A DNA stretch of 64,000 nucleotides from Pseudanabaena mucicola str. Chao 1806 (GCF_030323025.1 NZ_CP097329.1:3706001-3770000); one strand, 5' to 3'; counted from the stretch's first letter, positions 6,142 to 14,852 are shown. Translations and numbers: made by a program. Notes: a model not told the origin generated them from the sequence alone.

Positions 6142-8421
6142 ATGTATCGATTTCAGATAAAAGCTCCCACCCAAGATGGGGAAATGATTGGTATAGTTGG
6201 CGCGATTCCTCAACTGGGATCGTGGGATGTGAAAAAATATCTGCCCCTAAATACATCTAGCGATCGCTATCCGATTTGGTCTATAGATATTGCGATCGAG
6301 CCTTTAATATTAACAAATCCGCAAGAACACATTGAATATAAAATTGAATATAAATATGTGCGAATTACTGCCAATGGGCAAGTACAGTGGGAGTCAGATC
6401 TTGGTGAAAATCGCTGGGTTCCCATTGAGCCAGAACATCTCGATGCAACCACCTCTACAATCATTATTGATGACGGAGCATTTGGCTACATTCAACCTTT
6501 TCCTTATGGATATTTAGAACATCCGATCGCTTCCAGTCCTAGCCTCACCAGTTCGCTTAGTGGAATCAAAGTACTAGTTTTGGGCAGTTCCGTTGCTATG
6601 GGCTGTAGTGCTTGGCTCCTCAAGGGATGGGCAAGTAAATTAGGACAAGCCTTGGAAGAAAAATATGGACATCAATTGGTTAATCACTCGGAATTGGGGG
6701 CAACAGTAACTAGTACAATTAAGCGTTTTGCAGCAGCAGTTGTACCCGAAAAGCCAGATATTGTGGTTATCTCTCTATCATTGGGCAATGAAGGTTTAGC
6801 CTATAGCCGTCCCCATGATCGACGTGCTGTACAACGTCGTTTTGAAAGTGGCTTACTGCAACTGGTGAAAATGGTGCGAGATTTAGGAGCTATTCCGATT
6901 ATTGGTGGCTTATACCCAAATGGTGACTATAACCCTGAACATAACTGGCTATTGCGTGACACGCACCATCGAATGCTAGGTTGGGGTGTTCCTATGCTCG
7001 ATTGGTTAGACAGTTTAGACAATGGCTATGGAGGATGGAAGCCACATCTATCGCTAGATGTGGCACATCCTAATACGGCGGGACATCAAGTGATGTTTGA
7101 GGCGATTAATCTGGAACTGTTTAACATTAGGAAAGAAGATCGCCTAAAAGAACAAAAATCTCTTGAGCATAGCCCCAACCTAGAAGAGATTTCTATTTAT
7201 GAAGATAAGTATGGTTTTAAAGTATTCGCCTGTCCTGAAGCCCAAACCTTACGCATCATTAACAAGTCTGAACATTCATACAATATCACTCCCACTTGGC
7301 TCGAATTGCAAGCAGCTTTGAAACGCAAAGCCGAACTGGGCTCTGGAACTTATATTTCCAAAAATGACGAGTTAGGAACTCTACCACTGTTGACCGTTGG
7401 TGTGCAAGGCTCGATTGAGAATACAGTCACAATACCTACTGGATCAGACTTACATTATTGCTCAGCATTGAAATTTTTTGCGCCCCAAAATTCTGAAATC
7501 ATCTACTACGATGGGTATTTAGGAATTCTGAAGGAAGGCGATCGCACGATGCGGATCATCAACGAATCTAACGAAGAATATAATATTCATCCCATGTGGA
7601 AAGAGATTCGTACAGCCCTTGCGGAAATGCCTGCGGCGGTATATCACGATCCTGTCAATCCTGATGCGCCATTTCGGACAATGATTATTGGCGATCGCGG
7701 TTTAGAGAGCCGAGTCAAAGCTCACGCCAAGTCCACGATGCTGCTCAAATACAAGTGCAAATTATCTGAGCTAAAGCGAATTGCGATTTTGCCCCTAGGC
7801 GATCGCTGTGCCGCCCGAATGCTACTCTACAAAATGGAATATGATGGGCCAGCGTTTCCCTTTGACTTAGCACGTTCTACGAATCTTGGCGATGTGACTG
7901 ACTTGGTGATTAATGACTTTCAGGATATGTGGAATCCTGCCTATCTCCATTACAATCCTACTGATCGCCGCATCTATCATTCTAAATGGTCTGGGCTATC
8001 CTTTGGTCATGAAGTCGAAGATTCAGATGATCCAGTGAATAATATGCGACCTATTCACGAACGGATGCGCGTTCGCTACTCAGCGCGTGCTAAGAGATTT
8101 CTATATACCCTCAAACATAGTGATGAGATCCTCTTCATACGCACTGGTGTAACCAATCGTGACTATGTTGTCGATTTAATGGAAAAGCTCAAAATCAAAT
8201 GTGCCGACAAGCCATTCCGAGTTTTGTTGATTTCCAAGCAAACATCCGATGAATTTGCGGGTATTCCCAATTTAATCCATTACGATTTGCATTTCAGTCC
8301 TGACTGGATGTACGACAGTCTCGACTACTGGATGGAATGCACCAGCAAAATGAAAGAGATTTTAGAAATATTAGGTATATCTAGCCAAAACCTCTTTTGG
8401 TGTCCTCCTAATCCCAACTAA
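6142..8421 (+). CDS. Four-part fusion: CBM20 starch-binding domain, SGNH hydrolase, duplicated unknown module, DUF1796
   Basis: This 759-residue protein has no signal peptide. Residues 1-105 resemble a CBM20 starch/glycogen-binding domain (VGAIPQLGSWDVKKYLPL, then EYKYV and WESDLGENR). Residues 140-325 look like an SGNH/GDSL esterase: nucleophile S150 in VLGSSVAMG, the block SLGNEG, and D306-x-x-H309 in DVAHPNTAGH. Residues about 352-545 hold two copies of one module (RIINKSEHSYNITPTW and RIINESNEEYNIHPMW). Residues about 545-755 match DUF1796, a putative papain-like peptidase family, with LGDRC (C556), PFDLA and H623. The order is seen in the sequence; the activities are inferred. It could act on or at glycogen. 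It stands alone behind the tnpB element. Confidence 0.75.
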   Translation: MYRFQIKAPTQDGEMIGIVGAIPQLGSWDVKKYLPLNTSSDRYPIWSIDIAIEPLILTNPQEHIEYKIEYKYVRITANGQVQWESDLGENRWVPIEPEHLDATTSTIIIDDGAFGYIQPFPYGYLEHPIASSPSLTSSLSGIKVLVLGSSVAMGCSAWLLKGWASKLGQALEEKYGHQLVNHSELGATVTSTIKRFAAAVVPEKPDIVVISLSLGNEGLAYSRPHDRRAVQRRFESGLLQLVKMVRDLGAIPIIGGLYPNGDYNPEHNWLLRDTHHRMLGWGVPMLDWLDSLDNGYGGWKPHLSLDVAHPNTAGHQVMFEAINLELFNIRKEDRLKEQKSLEHSPNLEEISIYEDKYGFKVFACPEAQTLRIINKSEHSYNITPTWLELQAALKRKAELGSGTYISKNDELGTLPLLTVGVQGSIENTVTIPTGSDLHYCSALKFFAPQNSEIIYYDGYLGILKEGDRTMRIINESNEEYNIHPMWKEIRTALAEMPAAVYHDPVNPDAPFRTMIIGDRGLESRVKAHAKSTMLLKYKCKLSELKRIAILPLGDRCAARMLLYKMEYDGPAFPFDLARSTNLGDVTDLVINDFQDMWNPAYLHYNPTDRRIYHSKWSGLSFGHEVEDSDDPVNNMRPIHERMRVRYSARAKRFLYTLKHSDEILFIRTGVTNRDYVVDLMEKLKIKCADKPFRVLLISKQTSDEFAGIPNLIHYDLHFSPDWMYDSLDYWMECTSKMKEILEILGISSQNLFWCPPNPN

Positions 8422-8448
8422 CACAAATAGGTGAGGTGGTACGTCTCT

Positions 8449-8523
8449 TTAACGCGAGTTCGGGATAACTTGAAACATGACTTGAGAGAGAGTTTGCTAC
8501 GCAAAACCTCTCTCAAAGCCCAA
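8449..8523 (+). repeat. Left half of an AGTTCGGG-family (B) element
   Basis: It begins TTAACGCGAGTTCGGG and shares the block TTTGAGAGAGG...CTCTCTCAAAGCCC with the copy at 37149. The right half is missing and is replaced by a family A piece starting at 8524, making a chimeric repeat. Confidence 0.7.
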
Positions 8524-8610
8524 AAGTAAACTAAAAACCGATAGATTTGTTCCGCTCGCGTGGCGGGCGGAACAAATCTCGGGCTTGGGTTTTAATTAAG
8601 TTGAGCTAAT
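8524..8610 (+). repeat. Family A element lacking its first 14 bases
   Basis: It matches the family A consensus from AAGTAAACTAAAAACC through the GTTCCGC/GCGGAAC hairpin to TTAATTAAGTTGAGCTA. The left terminus AAGTAGCTAGACAT is absent at the junction with the family B piece. Confidence 0.8.
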
Positions 8611-8671
8611 TAAAGCTATAAATGTAACAGCTTGTATCGTTGGTTACCCAAAAGCAATAAATTTAGATATC

Positions 8672-8944
8672 GTGGAAATGGTTGAGTTTGGATTTGGACA
8701 AATGTTAGTTGAACATCCCAACCATAAAGAATTGACTGCCGAAGAGTTACAAAGTTTACAAAAACTTCATGCTGTTATTGATCGCGCGATCGCTGATGGC
8801 AGAATTTCTAAATACGAGATGGAGCAAATTGACCGCTCTATTTATGCTGATGGAAAAGTTCTTGTAGAAGAAATCACGATGGTACGGCAACTTGTGAAAG
8901 ATAAAATCAATGATGGATCTCTAGTTTACGATTGGAACAACTAG
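8672..8944 (+). CDS. Small conserved-looking hypothetical protein (about 90 aa)
   Basis: I do not recognise the family with confidence. The protein is acidic and helical. Its second half (AIADGRISKYEMEQIDRSIY, then ADGKVLVEEITMVRQLV) has a paired ADG rhythm reminiscent of TerB/EF-hand-like helical domains, and it ends DGSLVYDWNN. The start is either GTG 8672 or ATG 8678; neither has a strong ribosome-binding site, though GGA at 8674-8676 lies close to the second. It is followed 45 bases later by trhO on the same strand. Codon use matches the neighbours and it contains a HIP1-like GCGCGATCGC, which supports a real gene. Confidence 0.65.
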   Translation: MEMVEFGFGQMLVEHPNHKELTAEELQSLQKLHAVIDRAIADGRISKYEMEQIDRSIYADGKVLVEEITMVRQLVKDKINDGSLVYDWNN

Positions 8945-8989
8945 AACGCAAAGCGCTATATTTAATTTGTAGCAAAAACGAATGAGCAA

Positions 8990-9781
8990 ATGAGTAGGAT
9001 TAAGCAAATCAACCGTCTGCAAGCACAGGTTGTAGCAGCAAAGGCAAAGGCTCAAGACCATAACCAAGAAAATATTGAGCTTTGTGTAGTAGCAGCTTTT
9101 TATCATTTTACTGACTTGCCTGATTATGAAGCGATGCGTACTCCTCTCAAGGAATTTTGTGATGCTCATCAACTTAAGGGGACGATCCTCCTCGCCAAAG
9201 AAGGTATCAATTCGACGATCGCAGGTAGTCGTGAAGCGATCGAAGCTTTACTAGCCCGTTTGCGTAGCGATCCCCGTCTTGAGGACTTAGAACATAAGGA
9301 ATCCTACAGCCAAGGAATTCCATTTCAACGGATGAAAGTAAGGCTCAAAAAGGAAATTGTGACCCTAGGAGTCCCTGATATCGATCCTCGCTACCGAGTT
9401 GGCAAATACGTTGATCCTAAGGATTGGAATAAGTTGCTTGCCGACCCAGATGTGATTGTTGTTGATACACGCAATAACTACGAAGTAGAATTTGGAACCT
9501 TTAAAGGAGCGATTAATCCTAATATTGAAACCTTTGGTGAGTTTCCTAACTATGTGCAAGAGCAGCTAAATCCTGAGAAGCATCAGAAGGTTGCTATGTT
9601 TTGCACGGGTGGAATTCGTTGTGAGAAGGCTAGTTCCTATATGCTTTCGCAGGGATTTTCGGAGATTTATCACCTTAAGGGTGGAATTCTCAAATATTTG
9701 GAGGAGGTTCCCCCAGAAGAAAGCATTTGGGAAGGTGAGTGCTTTGTCTTTGATGATCGCGTCAGCATAAATTCTATTTAA
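8990..9781 (+). CDS. trhO: tRNA uridine(34) 5-hydroxylase / rhodanese family protein
   Basis: TrhO (YceA family) performs oxygen-dependent 5-hydroxylation of wobble uridine in tRNA. The 263-residue protein has the N-terminal ferredoxin-like domain ([14 protein letters not shown], then [18 protein letters not shown]). The rhodanese domain follows, with [17 protein letters not shown] and the catalytic loop [11 protein letters not shown]. It ends at DDRVSINSI. Many family members continue past the DDRV motif with a cysteine-rich tail, so this copy is probably shortened at its C-terminus. The downstream 180 bp are repeat-derived, which suggests insertion cut off the tail. The catalytic part is intact. 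Confidence 0.88.
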   Translation: MSRIKQINRLQAQVVAAKAKAQDHNQENIELCVVAAFYHFTDLPDYEAMRTPLKEFCDAHQLKGTILLAKEGINSTIAGSREAIEALLARLRSDPRLEDLEHKESYSQGIPFQRMKVRLKKEIVTLGVPDIDPRYRVGKYVDPKDWNKLLADPDVIVVDTRNNYEVEFGTFKGAINPNIETFGEFPNYVQEQLNPEKHQKVAMFCTGGIRCEKASSYMLSQGFSEIYHLKGGILKYLEEVPPEESIWEGECFVFDDRVSINSI

Positions 9782-10199
9782 CTATTCAGCAGTTTAGATT
9801 TTGCCTACTGGATTTCGCCTATGACAAAATCCAAACTACTCTTCGCGCAATCTGTAGCAGTCCTAGTAATGCAATTACATTGCATTACTACCATAAATTT
9901 TGGGGTTTGTGGAAACGTAACCTGAAGGGTTGCGCTTCCACAAACCATTTAGGATTGCTAATTGCTAAGTAGCTAGACATAAGTAAACTAAAAACCGAGA
10001 AGTTTGTTCCGCCCGCGTAGCGGGCGGAACAAACTCTCGTTTTGGGCTTTAATTAAGTTGAGCTACTTATAGGATATTCGTGACACAATCCGAAAATTAA
10101 TTTGCTATCAGGTTAATCCGATGTCAAAATATTAAGACCTAGGATAGATTTAGCTTATTGCCGCCTATCCAAATAAATCTCCCGTTGTTACAGGCTCAA
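9782..10199. other. Gene-free stretch with repeat remnants before the kinase gene
   Basis: It holds a palindrome AGTAATGCAAT-TAC-ATTGCATTACT (9866-9890), a hairpin around 9905-9947 (TTTGTGGAA... TTCCACAAA), a full family A element (9967-10068), and about 130 bp that probably include the kinase promoter. I see no gene. Confidence 0.7.
9967..10068 (+). repeat. Full 102-bp family A element
   Basis: The ends are AAGTAGCTAGACATAAGTAA and TTAAGTTGAGCTACTT (terminal inverted repeat AAGTAGCT/AGCTACTT). The centre is a GC-rich palindrome, GTTCCGCCCGCG-TA-GCGGGCGGAAC. It has the same length as the copies at 21793, 42011 and 53351. It has no coding capacity, so it is MITE-like. Confidence 0.88.
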
Positions 10200-12527
10200 A
10201 TGACTATGCTCGGCAAGACCCTGACTGGGCGTTATAAGATCATCAAAAAACTTGGTGGCGGTGGCTTTAGCCAAACATTTATTGCTGAAGATGAATATCT
10301 GCCTGATCGACCTTGCTGTGTGATCAAGCAACTCAAACCTGCATCATCACAAATAGAAGTATTAGAAATTTCACGTGGACTCTTTGACAAAGAAGCTAAG
10401 GTGCTTTATCGACTTGGTAAGCATGAGTGCATCCCTAGCCTACTTGCCCACTTTGAGCAAGATAAAGAATTTTTTCTGGCACAAGAATTGATTGAAGGCG
10501 AAGTGTTGACTCAAGAAATTAAAAATGGGGTTTGTTTAGGAGAGCAGTATACGATTGATTTTCTGACTGATATTTTAACAACCTTAAACTTTGTGCATCG
10601 GCAGCAGGTCATTCATCGCGATATTAAGCCGAGTAATTTAATTCGGCGTACTAGCGATCGCAAAATTGTCTTAATTGATTTTGGCGCAGTTAAAGAGGTC
10701 AGTACTCAAACCATTAGCCAATTAGGACATACTTCGAGCTTGGTGATAGGTTCCCCTGGTTATATGCCCAATGAGCAATTTAGCGGCAAAACCATGTTTG
10801 CTAGTGATATCTATGCGATCGGTATTATTGCCATACAAGCTTTAACAGGACTATTGCCCAATCAGATTCCTGAAGATCCCGTTACTAGAGAATTTCTTTG
10901 GCGCGATCGCGCAAAAGTAACACCAACCTTAGCCGATGTCATCGACAAGATGGTGCGGTTTGATTTCCGTCAGCGCTATCAATCCGCCAATGAGGTATTA
11001 GCCGCCATCCAACCATTATCAAGCAAGTCCCTTGCTCAAACTATTTTTAGCGCATCATCTTTGATCGACGACTTATCTCTAGTTCCTGACAATTCTAATC
11101 TTCAAAATTCCACGATCAATAACATTGCAAAGAGTCCTCTCGAACTTCTCATTCATGATATTTCTGATGATCTGGAAATGAGTGAAGATCCAGTCAGAGC
11201 CAAGAAATTTATATGCCTAGTATGTACTGGCATCTTAGAGAACGATGCCCAGCGTTTAGATAACTTCAGTTTTGTGGAACTGCTTCAAGATTTATATCAG
11301 CAATATCCAACGATTGAATCATTAAAAGATAGCTTAGTTAAATCTGTAAAGTCCATCTCTGTACCGAAGCAACGCCAGTATCTTATTGTTGCTAAAACAG
11401 TCTTTAATATAGTTTCTCAATTCTACAATTCTTCAGCACCCGAAGTCCCTTCTAATATTCCAGAATCAGTCAATCCTAATCCTCAGTTAATGAGCCAACC
11501 AATTTCCTATCAAGTTAGTAACTTAGTTGTTAATGCTGGCTCCGCGCAGATAGTTGCACCCATTGAGCATTCTCCAAATAGTCAAAATGCTTTAGAAGAG
11601 AAATTGCCCGATAGAGATATCTATCAAGATTTGCCATCAACAGAGAGTCAATTGGGATTCACTCAAGATGAGTTATCGCTCCTTAATTCTTATCCTAGTG
11701 TGGTGAAAAATGCTGACAATGATAATGCTGACAATGATATTTATGCATGGGTTGCCCATGATATTGATACAGATGCTCAACAAATGCGCTTAAAAAAGCT
11801 TCTACTCTATACCTATCAAGATGTATGGGAAAACGATCTTCGTCAATTAAATAGTATCGATTGGGTAAGTTTACTAAAGGAATTAGTCAATTTTATGCCC
11901 ACTTTTTCGCAATTAAATGCTTTAGTCCAAGAAGCAGTACAGAGAGTTTCTAAACCTGCGGAATACAGTGTAATTGGTAATATGTTACTTGCCAAGTTGG
12001 AACCCCTTTACCCTGATAGTGCTTACCCAAATAGTGTGGAAGTAGTTACGCCGCCTGTTTATCAAACCAATAGCTCCATAGATCCGAGTACTAGTTATGA
12101 ACAATCGAAGGCTCCATTTGATCCGCAAATTGTCCATGACCTATTTGATTTGCGTTTAGAGTTAATGCGGTTTACCAACTCTATGCGAACCAAAATTTTA
12201 CTATTTTCTACTCTTTATTTCCCCTTCGATCCCGATCGCGACAATTGGCAAGATTTGCGTAATCATGAGTTAGATGGTTTACTCCGACAGTTATTTTATG
12301 CCTATCCCTCCTTTGATAAAGTAGAACATACGCTCTGGCAAGTGGCGCAATCTCTTAATGAATCAACTACTTATGAACAGTCTGCTAACTACATTCTCCA
12401 AGTAATCAAACCTCTCTATGAACTGCTTATAGCCAAATCGATGCATCATCCTGCTGAAGGAGGATTGCTACCATCACAGGATAGTGATTTCACACAGCCC
12501 AGTGTCATCTTCCACAAAGGGGGATGA
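10200..12527 (+). CDS. Serine/threonine protein kinase with three C-terminal helical repeats
   Basis: The kinase domain (about residues 7-270 from ATG 10200) has GGGGFSQTF, the ATP-site lysine in CCVIKQL, the catalytic HRDIKPSN (D141), DFGAVKEV and SPGYMPNEQF, as in cyanobacterial SpkB-type kinases. A linker leads to three related helical modules of about 80-95 residues (nt 11141-11430, 11780-12015 and 12145-12430). Each follows the pattern LL..LY..YP/MP-S....L...V......Y......I...PLY. ATG 10200 has AGG seven bases upstream and gives the family-typical start near MLGKTLTGRYKI; an in-frame TTG at 10158 is less likely. It is 61 bp upstream of the pentapeptide gene on the same strand, a likely operon. 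Confidence 0.9.
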   Translation: MTMLGKTLTGRYKIIKKLGGGGFSQTFIAEDEYLPDRPCCVIKQLKPASSQIEVLEISRGLFDKEAKVLYRLGKHECIPSLLAHFEQDKEFFLAQELIEGEVLTQEIKNGVCLGEQYTIDFLTDILTTLNFVHRQQVIHRDIKPSNLIRRTSDRKIVLIDFGAVKEVSTQTISQLGHTSSLVIGSPGYMPNEQFSGKTMFASDIYAIGIIAIQALTGLLPNQIPEDPVTREFLWRDRAKVTPTLADVIDKMVRFDFRQRYQSANEVLAAIQPLSSKSLAQTIFSASSLIDDLSLVPDNSNLQNSTINNIAKSPLELLIHDISDDLEMSEDPVRAKKFICLVCTGILENDAQRLDNFSFVELLQDLYQQYPTIESLKDSLVKSVKSISVPKQRQYLIVAKTVFNIVSQFYNSSAPEVPSNIPESVNPNPQLMSQPISYQVSNLVVNAGSAQIVAPIEHSPNSQNALEEKLPDRDIYQDLPSTESQLGFTQDELSLLNSYPSVVKNADNDNADNDIYAWVAHDIDTDAQQMRLKKLLLYTYQDVWENDLRQLNSIDWVSLLKELVNFMPTFSQLNALVQEAVQRVSKPAEYSVIGNMLLAKLEPLYPDSAYPNSVEVVTPPVYQTNSSIDPSTSYEQSKAPFDPQIVHDLFDLRLELMRFTNSMRTKILLFSTLYFPFDPDRDNWQDLRNHELDGLLRQLFYAYPSFDKVEHTLWQVAQSLNESTTYEQSANYILQVIKPLYELLIAKSMHHPAEGGLLPSQDSDFTQPSVIFHKGG

Positions 12528-12588
12528 TGTCAACAACTGTCAGTTTGCACAGTCCAGATTAGTAACTTCATGAAAGAGACTTCAAAAT

Positions 12589-13647
12589 ATGGAAGCAGCA
12601 CTTACTCCTCAAGATATTTTGCGCCGTTACGCCAAAGGCGATCGCGATTTTAGTGGTATCAATCTCAATGGGATCAAACTCAGTGGTGCAAACCTAAGCC
12701 GTACTGATTGGCTAGATGTCAATTTATCCAAAGCCTATCTCAATAGTACCGTTTTAACCTTTGCGTGTCTCACCCGCGCTAATTTACGCGGAGCCGTGAT
12801 GATGGGCGCACATCTGTGCGGGGCTAATCTCAATCAAGCCAGTCTCAGTAATGCCAATCTATCCAATGCCGATCTGCATGGTGCAAGCCTTCAAGGTGCA
12901 ACTCTATTTGGCGCTAATCTCAATTTGGCAAACTTAATGGATGCGAACTTGATTGAAGCCGATCTGCGAACAGCTAATTTAAATGGAGCAACTCTAGTCG
13001 GCGCGTGTCTTAGAGGCGCAAACCTGAGACAAGAAAGAGCTATTGGCGATCAGCATGACATTATGCCTAATCAAAAAAAGCGCAATATCGCCAGTCTGCA
13101 TGGTACTAATTTAGCTGGAGCTGACCTGCGGGGAGCAAATTTATCTGGTGCAGATTTACATAAAGCTGACCTGCGGGGAGCGAATCTCCAAGAATCAACT
13201 CTCAATGGGGCAAATCTCAGTGAGGCAAAGTTAAATAACGCTAATATGCGGGGTATATTTTTGAGCGAGGCAAATCTCACTAATGCTGTGCTGTCAGGTG
13301 CAGTTTTACATAATGCGAAGTTAGAACGCGCTATCCTAATCGATGCCGATCTTAATGGGGTAAACTTGCGAAGTGCAGTCATGGCGGATGTCAAAGCAAG
13401 TCGTGTTCAGATGCAGGGAGCGGATCTAACTGATGCCAAGCTTTCTCGCGCTGATCTGAGTCGTGCCGATCTACGAGGCGCAATGATGGTCAGGGCAAAT
13501 CTGATTGAGGCTTATTTAGCAAGGACAAACTTAGCTAATGCGAATTTAACAGAAGCAATTCTCAACCGAGCCGAACTCAGCAGTGCCAATATTGTCGGCG
13601 CAATTCTCATGGGTGCAACGCTACCTGATGGGAAAATTCATAGATAA
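12589..13647 (+). CDS. Pentapeptide-repeat protein (352 aa)
   Basis: After a short N-terminus (LTPQDILRRYAKGDRDFSGI), nearly the whole protein is A(N/D)LXX pentapeptides. These are expected to fold as a right-handed quadrilateral beta-helix. The helix is interrupted by a non-repeat insert at about residues 148-172 (RQERAIGDQHDIMPNQKKRN), which should form an excursion loop. There is no signal peptide or membrane segment, so it is likely cytoplasmic. The N-terminal ILRRYAKGDRDFSG motif is common in cyanobacterial members. It follows the Ser/Thr kinase gene by 61 bp, so it may be a partner or substrate of it. Molecular function is unknown. Confidence 0.9.
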   Translation: MEAALTPQDILRRYAKGDRDFSGINLNGIKLSGANLSRTDWLDVNLSKAYLNSTVLTFACLTRANLRGAVMMGAHLCGANLNQASLSNANLSNADLHGASLQGATLFGANLNLANLMDANLIEADLRTANLNGATLVGACLRGANLRQERAIGDQHDIMPNQKKRNIASLHGTNLAGADLRGANLSGADLHKADLRGANLQESTLNGANLSEAKLNNANMRGIFLSEANLTNAVLSGAVLHNAKLERAILIDADLNGVNLRSAVMADVKASRVQMQGADLTDAKLSRADLSRADLRGAMMVRANLIEAYLARTNLANANLTEAILNRAELSSANIVGAILMGATLPDGKIHR

Positions 13648-13741
13648 CAATGGTTTTGCAATGCCCCCCTATGCTTTGGGGTTATGAAAAGCTGTATATT
13701 GGCTAGAGTTACATATTTATCGATCCAAAATTTAAAAAACC

Positions 13742-14815
13742 TTGATTGCAACTCCCATTAAACCAACTGTAACGACAAGACGACCTGTATTTCCTTTCAC
13801 CGCCGTGATCGGACAGGAAGAGATGAAGCTCGCCCTGTTGCTCAACGTCATCGATCCTAAAATCGGTGGAGTCATGGTAATGGGCGATCGCGGTACGGGC
13901 AAATCCACCACCGTTCGCGCCCTTGCCGACCTCCTACCTGAAATTGAAGTTGTTGCCGATGATCCCTTTAGCAGCCATCCTACCGATGGTGACTTACAAA
14001 GCGAAGAAGTCCGCCAACGCATTGCTAATGGTGAAAAACTACCTGTGACTACGAAGCAAGTAATCATGGTGGACTTACCTCTCGGTGCAACAGAAGACCG
14101 TGTTTGCGGCACAATTGACATCGAAAAAGCACTATCCGAAGGGGTCAAAGCCTTTGAAGTCGGTCTACTTGCTAAGGCAAATCGTGGCATTCTCTACATT
14201 GATGAAGTTAACCTCCTCGACGATCACCTCGTTGATGTATTGCTAGACTCGGCAGCCTCTGGTTGGAATACCGTTGAGCGTGAAGGGATTTCGATTCGCC
14301 ACCCTGCCCGATTTGTGCTAGTTGGTTCAGGCAACCCCGAAGAAGGCGAGTTACGTCCCCAGTTACTCGATCGCTTTGGGATGTATGCCGAAATTAAGAC
14401 CGCCCGCGATCCTGAACTGCGCTTGCAAATTGTAGAAAATCGCACCACCTTTGATAACAATCCCCATGCATTTCTAGCCGAAAAAGCTGATCAACAATCT
14501 GAAAAGCAGGCCCAGATTGTGAGAGCACAGCAAATTCTGAATGAGGTCAATATTGAGCGGGATCTCCGTTTGAAAATCTCCACAGTTTGTGCTGATCTAA
14601 ATATTGATGGTTTGCGTGGTGATATTGTGACCACCCGTGCAGCAAAGGCTTATGCAGCTTCGGAAGGACGAAAAGAAGTAGAAGTAGATGATATCAAAGC
14701 AGTAATTGGTCTTTGTCTGCGTCATCGTCTCCGCAAAGATCCTCTGGAATCAATTGATTCAGGATACAAAGTTCTCAAAACCTTCAACCAAGTATTTGGC
14801 ATCGAGGAAGAATAA
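13742..14815 (+). CDS. chlI: Magnesium chelatase ATPase subunit I
   Basis: ChlI is the AAA+ motor subunit that, with ChlD and ChlH, inserts Mg2+ into protoporphyrin IX in chlorophyll synthesis. The 357-residue sequence has VFPFTAVIGQEEMKLALLLN, Walker A GDRGTGKST (K54), Walker B GILYIDEVNLLDDHLVD, the sensor region VGSGNPEEGELRPQLLDRFG, and the C-terminal helical lid. Length and motifs are standard. The frame is closed by TAA at 13733-13735 and the first usable start is TTG 13742 (or the ATT after it). No ATG exists before VFPFTA and no clear ribosome-binding site is visible, an unusual start for an essential gene. A strong terminator follows. Confidence 0.93.
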   Translation: MIATPIKPTVTTRRPVFPFTAVIGQEEMKLALLLNVIDPKIGGVMVMGDRGTGKSTTVRALADLLPEIEVVADDPFSSHPTDGDLQSEEVRQRIANGEKLPVTTKQVIMVDLPLGATEDRVCGTIDIEKALSEGVKAFEVGLLAKANRGILYIDEVNLLDDHLVDVLLDSAASGWNTVEREGISIRHPARFVLVGSGNPEEGELRPQLLDRFGMYAEIKTARDPELRLQIVENRTTFDNNPHAFLAEKADQQSEKQAQIVRAQQILNEVNIERDLRLKISTVCADLNIDGLRGDIVTTRAAKAYAASEGRKEVEVDDIKAVIGLCLRHRLRKDPLESIDSGYKVLKTFNQVFGIEEE

Positions 14816-14852
14816 TCAAGAAGAGGCTGTCCATGGGACAGCCTCTTCTTGA
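14816..14852. terminator. Bidirectional terminator between chlI and the MerR-family gene
   Basis: Perfect 17-bp stem TCAAGAAGAGGCTGTCC / GGACAGCCTCTTCTTGA with loop ATG, placed exactly between two convergent genes (stops at 14815 and 14853). There is no long T run, but the position and stability support termination in both directions. Confidence 0.75.

Noticed and set aside
13071-13394. 107-codon minus-strand frame in the pentapeptide gene
   Set aside because: Antisense shadow of the repetitive pentapeptide sequence, with the same periodic residues.
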